Source: Bacillota bacterium (GTDB taxonomy: Bacteria > Bacillota > Clostridia > Christensenellales > Borkfalkiaceae). From it: 5,009 nucleotides of DNA. Shown here in pieces: positions 3,215 to 5,009 of the stretch. The DNA is taken from contig JAEYEN010000021.1 of the NCBI GenBank assembly GCA_023403375.1, forward strand, positions 1 through 5,009. The letters run 5' to 3'. Numbering within the stretch: position 1 is the stretch's first letter; the number at the start of each line of letters is the position of its first letter. The position numbers were made by a program, and so were the translations under genes. Under the pieces are notes generated by a model that worked only from the letters and a program-made list of their open reading frames with translations, did no database searches and was not told the DNA's origin.

Positions 3215-5009
3215 ATCCGTATCTCCTTTTTTATTTTCTTTTTTTATTTTTTTATAACCGTTAATTCTTAACGCATTAAGCACCACAAACAAAGAACTTA
3301 AACACATACAAGCGGAAGATATTGCAGGCGTAAGGTTAATGCCTGCAAAGGACAGTGCGCCTGCCGCCACGGGCAGAGCGAGCATATTATAAAAGAACGC
3401 CCAGAACAGATTGCCCTTTATTATCCCCACGGACTTTTTGCCAAGCCCTATCGCGTTTTCCACGCCGCTTAGTTTACCGCCGACGATAACCACGTCGGCG
3501 CTGTCTATCGCAACGTCCGTTCCTTCGCCTATCGCGATACCGAGTTTCGCCGTTTTAAGTGCGGGGCTGTCGTTTATTCCGTCGCCGACAAACGCGGTCG
3601 TTTTCCCCGCGTCGTTGAATTTTTTAACCACGTCGGCCTTTCCGTCGGGCAGCACTTCTGCATAGAACTCGTCAATATCCGCCCTTTTCGCTATTTTTTC
3701 AGCCGTAACGTAACTGTCGCCCGTAATCATAGCAACCGTTATGCCTTGATTTTTAAGTTCTTCTATCGTCTTTGTGCTATCTTCTTTAAGTCCGTCTTCT
3801 ACGTCGAATGCGGCAATCAATCCGTCGCTTGAAGCAAGATACACGCCGTGCGGATTTTTTTCCGCCTGTGCCTTTGCGCTCTCGCCAAGCAGCGCAACGT
3901 TACCTATATAGTATTTTTTACCGTCTATTGTCGCTTCCGCGCCTTTACCTATATGGTATATATAGTCTTCCGCATTCATTCCGTAATCTCCGCAGAAATC
4001 TTTGACCGCAAGCGACACGGGGTGGTCCGACTTACTTTCAAGCGCATACGCTATGCCTTTTACCTTTTCGTCGGAAATGTCGGAAAAGTTTATAAACTCA
4101 GTAACTCTTATTTTGCCTTCCGTTATTGTCGAGGTTTTATCCAGAAGCACCGTATTTATTTCGGAAGAACGTTGCAACGCTTCCGCATTTTTGTACAAAA
4201 CGCCAAGGCTCGCGCCCTTTCCGAGCGCAACCGTTACGGCAACGGGGGTCGCAAGCCCCAATGCGCAAGGACAGGATATTACAAGCACGCTCATCGCATA
4301 GTTTAACGAAGCGTATAAATCTCTGCTCACCGCAATCCAGACGATAAAGGTTAAAAGCGAAAGTCCGACGACAAGCGGAACGAAAATTCTCGCAACCTTA
4401 TCGGCAAAATATTCAACGGGGGCTTTGCCGAGCGACGCTTCCTTGACCTTTTCTATAATTTTATTAAACAAAGTTTCTTCGCCGACTTTTTCCGCTTTAA
4501 GCGTTATATAGCCGTTTTTAAGAATACTTCCCGAAACGATTTTACTGCCGCAGAAAACGTCTTCCGGCACGCTTTCGCCCGTTATCGCCGACTTGTCCAC
4601 GCTGCCGTTTCCGCTTTCCACAACGCCGTCTACCGCAATATATTCTCCGCTTTTAACGGATAAAATCATACCGCTTTTCAGTTCGCTTACCGAAATCTCT
4701 CTTTCTTTGCCGTCTTCTATAATTTTAACTCTGTCGGGAATGAGTTTAGAAAGTTTTTCTACCGCGTCGCCCGTTCTTTTTTTGGACAATTCTTCCAAAA
4801 ACTTGCCTATCGTGATTATAACCAGCACCATTGCGCCGGAAGAATAGAACACTTTGGGCATTGTAACGGTTTTCGTATAAAACAACACCGTTATTACCGT
4901 GCTGTAAATGAAAGACACCGTGCTTGCAAGTGCGACAAGCGTATCCATGTTAGGCGCTTTTGACAAAACAGCCTTAAAGCCGCTTATGAAAAATTTACGG
5001 TTCAAAACC
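2999..5009 (-). CDS. copA: Copper-exporting P1B-type ATPase with C-terminal HMA domain (5' end outside window)
   Basis: This is a membrane pump that exports Cu(I) from the cytoplasm. Numbering here starts at the TTG at 5003-5005, which is not the real start: the frame stays open to the edge and the protein begins just before helix 3 (PNMDTLVAL), so any N-terminal HMA and helices 1-2 are missing. In order: helices 3-4 (about 20-71), actuator TGES (142-145), helices 5-6 with CPC (245-247), phosphorylation Asp289, HP (328-329), GKG (353-355), TGD (428-430), GDGINDSPAL (474-483), helix 7 with YN (539-540), helix 8 with MxxSS (567-571). CPC, YN and MxxSS indicate the Cu(I) class. A Lys-rich linker (585-597) leads to an HMA domain (about 603-668) with GMMCNHC. 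The signature normally reading DKTGT is DKTST here. The linker DNA contains a ribosome site and an A7-T-A7 run. The family call is secure; activity of the DKTST form is unproven. Confidence 0.95.
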   Translation of the reverse strand, partial: VLNRKFFISGFKAVLSKAPNMDTLVALASTVSFIYSTVITVLFYTKTVTMPKVFYSSGAMVLVIITIGKFLEELSKKRTGDAVEKLSKLIPDRVKIIEDGKEREISVSELKSGMILSVKSGEYIAVDGVVESGNGSVDKSAITGESVPEDVFCGSKIVSGSILKNGYITLKAEKVGEETLFNKIIEKVKEASLGKAPVEYFADKVARIFVPLVVGLSLLTFIVWIAVSRDLYASLNYAMSVLVISCPCALGLATPVAVTVALGKGASLGVLYKNAEALQRSSEINTVLLDKTSTITEGKIRVTEFINFSDISDEKVKGIAYALESKSDHPVSLAVKDFCGDYGMNAEDYIYHIGKGAEATIDGKKYYIGNVALLGESAKAQAEKNPHGVYLASSDGLIAAFDVEDGLKEDSTKTIEELKNQGITVAMITGDSYVTAEKIAKRADIDEFYAEVLPDGKADVVKKFNDAGKTTAFVGDGINDSPALKTAKLGIAIGEGTDVAIDSADVVIVGGKLSGVENAIGLGKKSVGIIKGNLFWAFFYNMLALPVAAGALSFAGINLTPAISSACMCLSSLFVVLNALRINGYKKIKKENKKGDTDMKNKNQVKLKIEGMMCNHCAAKVKGILENNGIADADINLRKKLATFTLTDGADLNVICEKINEAGYKAIAK
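3223..3230 (-). promoter_or_regulatory. Strong internal Shine-Dalgarno before the copZ-like ATG
   Basis: The minus strand reads AAAAGGAG followed by 8 nt (ATACGGAT) and ATG. This is one of the best ribosome sites in the window, yet it sits inside an open reading frame. In the ATPase frame it is translated as Lys-Lys-Gly-Asp. This is what one expects if a two-gene copA-copZ operon was fused while the second gene's ribosome site was retained. Confidence 0.75.
3239..3253 (-). other. A7-T-A7 slippage-prone run at the copA/copZ junction
   Basis: The minus strand carries two runs of seven A separated by one T. The second (3239-3245) is in the register A AAA AAA, the canonical form of a -1 ribosomal slippery heptamer. 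One extra A, or a -1 slip, leads to a TAA at 3231-3233, just before the Shine-Dalgarno. One missing A, or a +1 slip, leads to a TGA at 3211-3213 overlapping the copZ ATG as ATGA. Either slip separates the ATPase from the HMA. Whether slippage occurs is inference. Confidence 0.5.

Noticed and set aside
2999..3256. HMA domain as evidence of a pseudogenised or chimeric copA
   Set aside because: Both parts are intact, C-terminal HMA domains are plausible in this family, and the linker is explained by a retained ribosome site rather than by damage.
5003..5005. TTG as the start of the copper ATPase
   Set aside because: The frame continues open to the window edge, and the protein would begin after the second membrane helix. 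The true start lies outside the window.

Overview
The window (about 5 kb) carries three protein-coding loci, all on the minus strand: a 5'-truncated copper-exporting P-type ATPase with a CopZ-like metal-binding tail (2999-5009, open at the right edge), a complete type IIA topoisomerase B subunit (536-2485), and the first 127 codons of its A-subunit partner (1-382, open at the left edge). Moderate-to-low GC, A-rich intergenic DNA, the ~650-residue GyrB form without the proteobacterial insert, and the topoisomerase wording (e.g. GDSSVYGA in the A subunit, LRGKPLNVEKK in the B subunit) suggest a Firmicutes/Clostridia-type genome, possibly an uncultured gut lineage. That placement is an inference from remembered family patterns; no search was run.

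Layout in transcription order (right to left). The copA-like gene enters from the right edge after its second membrane helix. It has the Cu(I)-class (P1B-1) marks CPC, YN and MxxSS, and ends in an HMA domain with GMMCNHC. The HMA is joined in frame to the ATPase by a short Lys-rich linker. That linker DNA also reads as a strong Shine-Dalgarno plus an ATG (3214), so the last 71 codons could be made as free CopZ. Just before it lies an A7-T-A7 run; a one-base slip either way closes the ATPase frame immediately before, or overlapping, the copZ ATG. After the stop come a 22-bp tandem duplication, an AT-rich trailer with direct and inverted repeats, and a near-perfect 15-bp hairpin terminator (2806-2840).

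An A-rich spacer then leads to the topoisomerase promoter region, with operator-like inverted repeats and a good extended -10 sigma-A-type promoter (2528-2556). The gyrB-like and gyrA-like genes follow, separated by 153 bp with no visible terminator, so they probably form one transcript encoding an A2B2 enzyme. There is no recF/dnaA neighbourhood, and the A subunit has Gly where the acidic quinolone-bridge residue normally sits, so this may be the second (topo IV-like or lineage-specific) pair rather than the housekeeping gyrase.

The most interesting points are the copA/copZ junction, a Ser replacing Gly in the otherwise nearly invariant DKTGT phosphorylation motif of the ATPase, and the repeat-rich 513-bp gap between the two units. 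No RNA genes, CRISPR arrays or mobile elements were seen.
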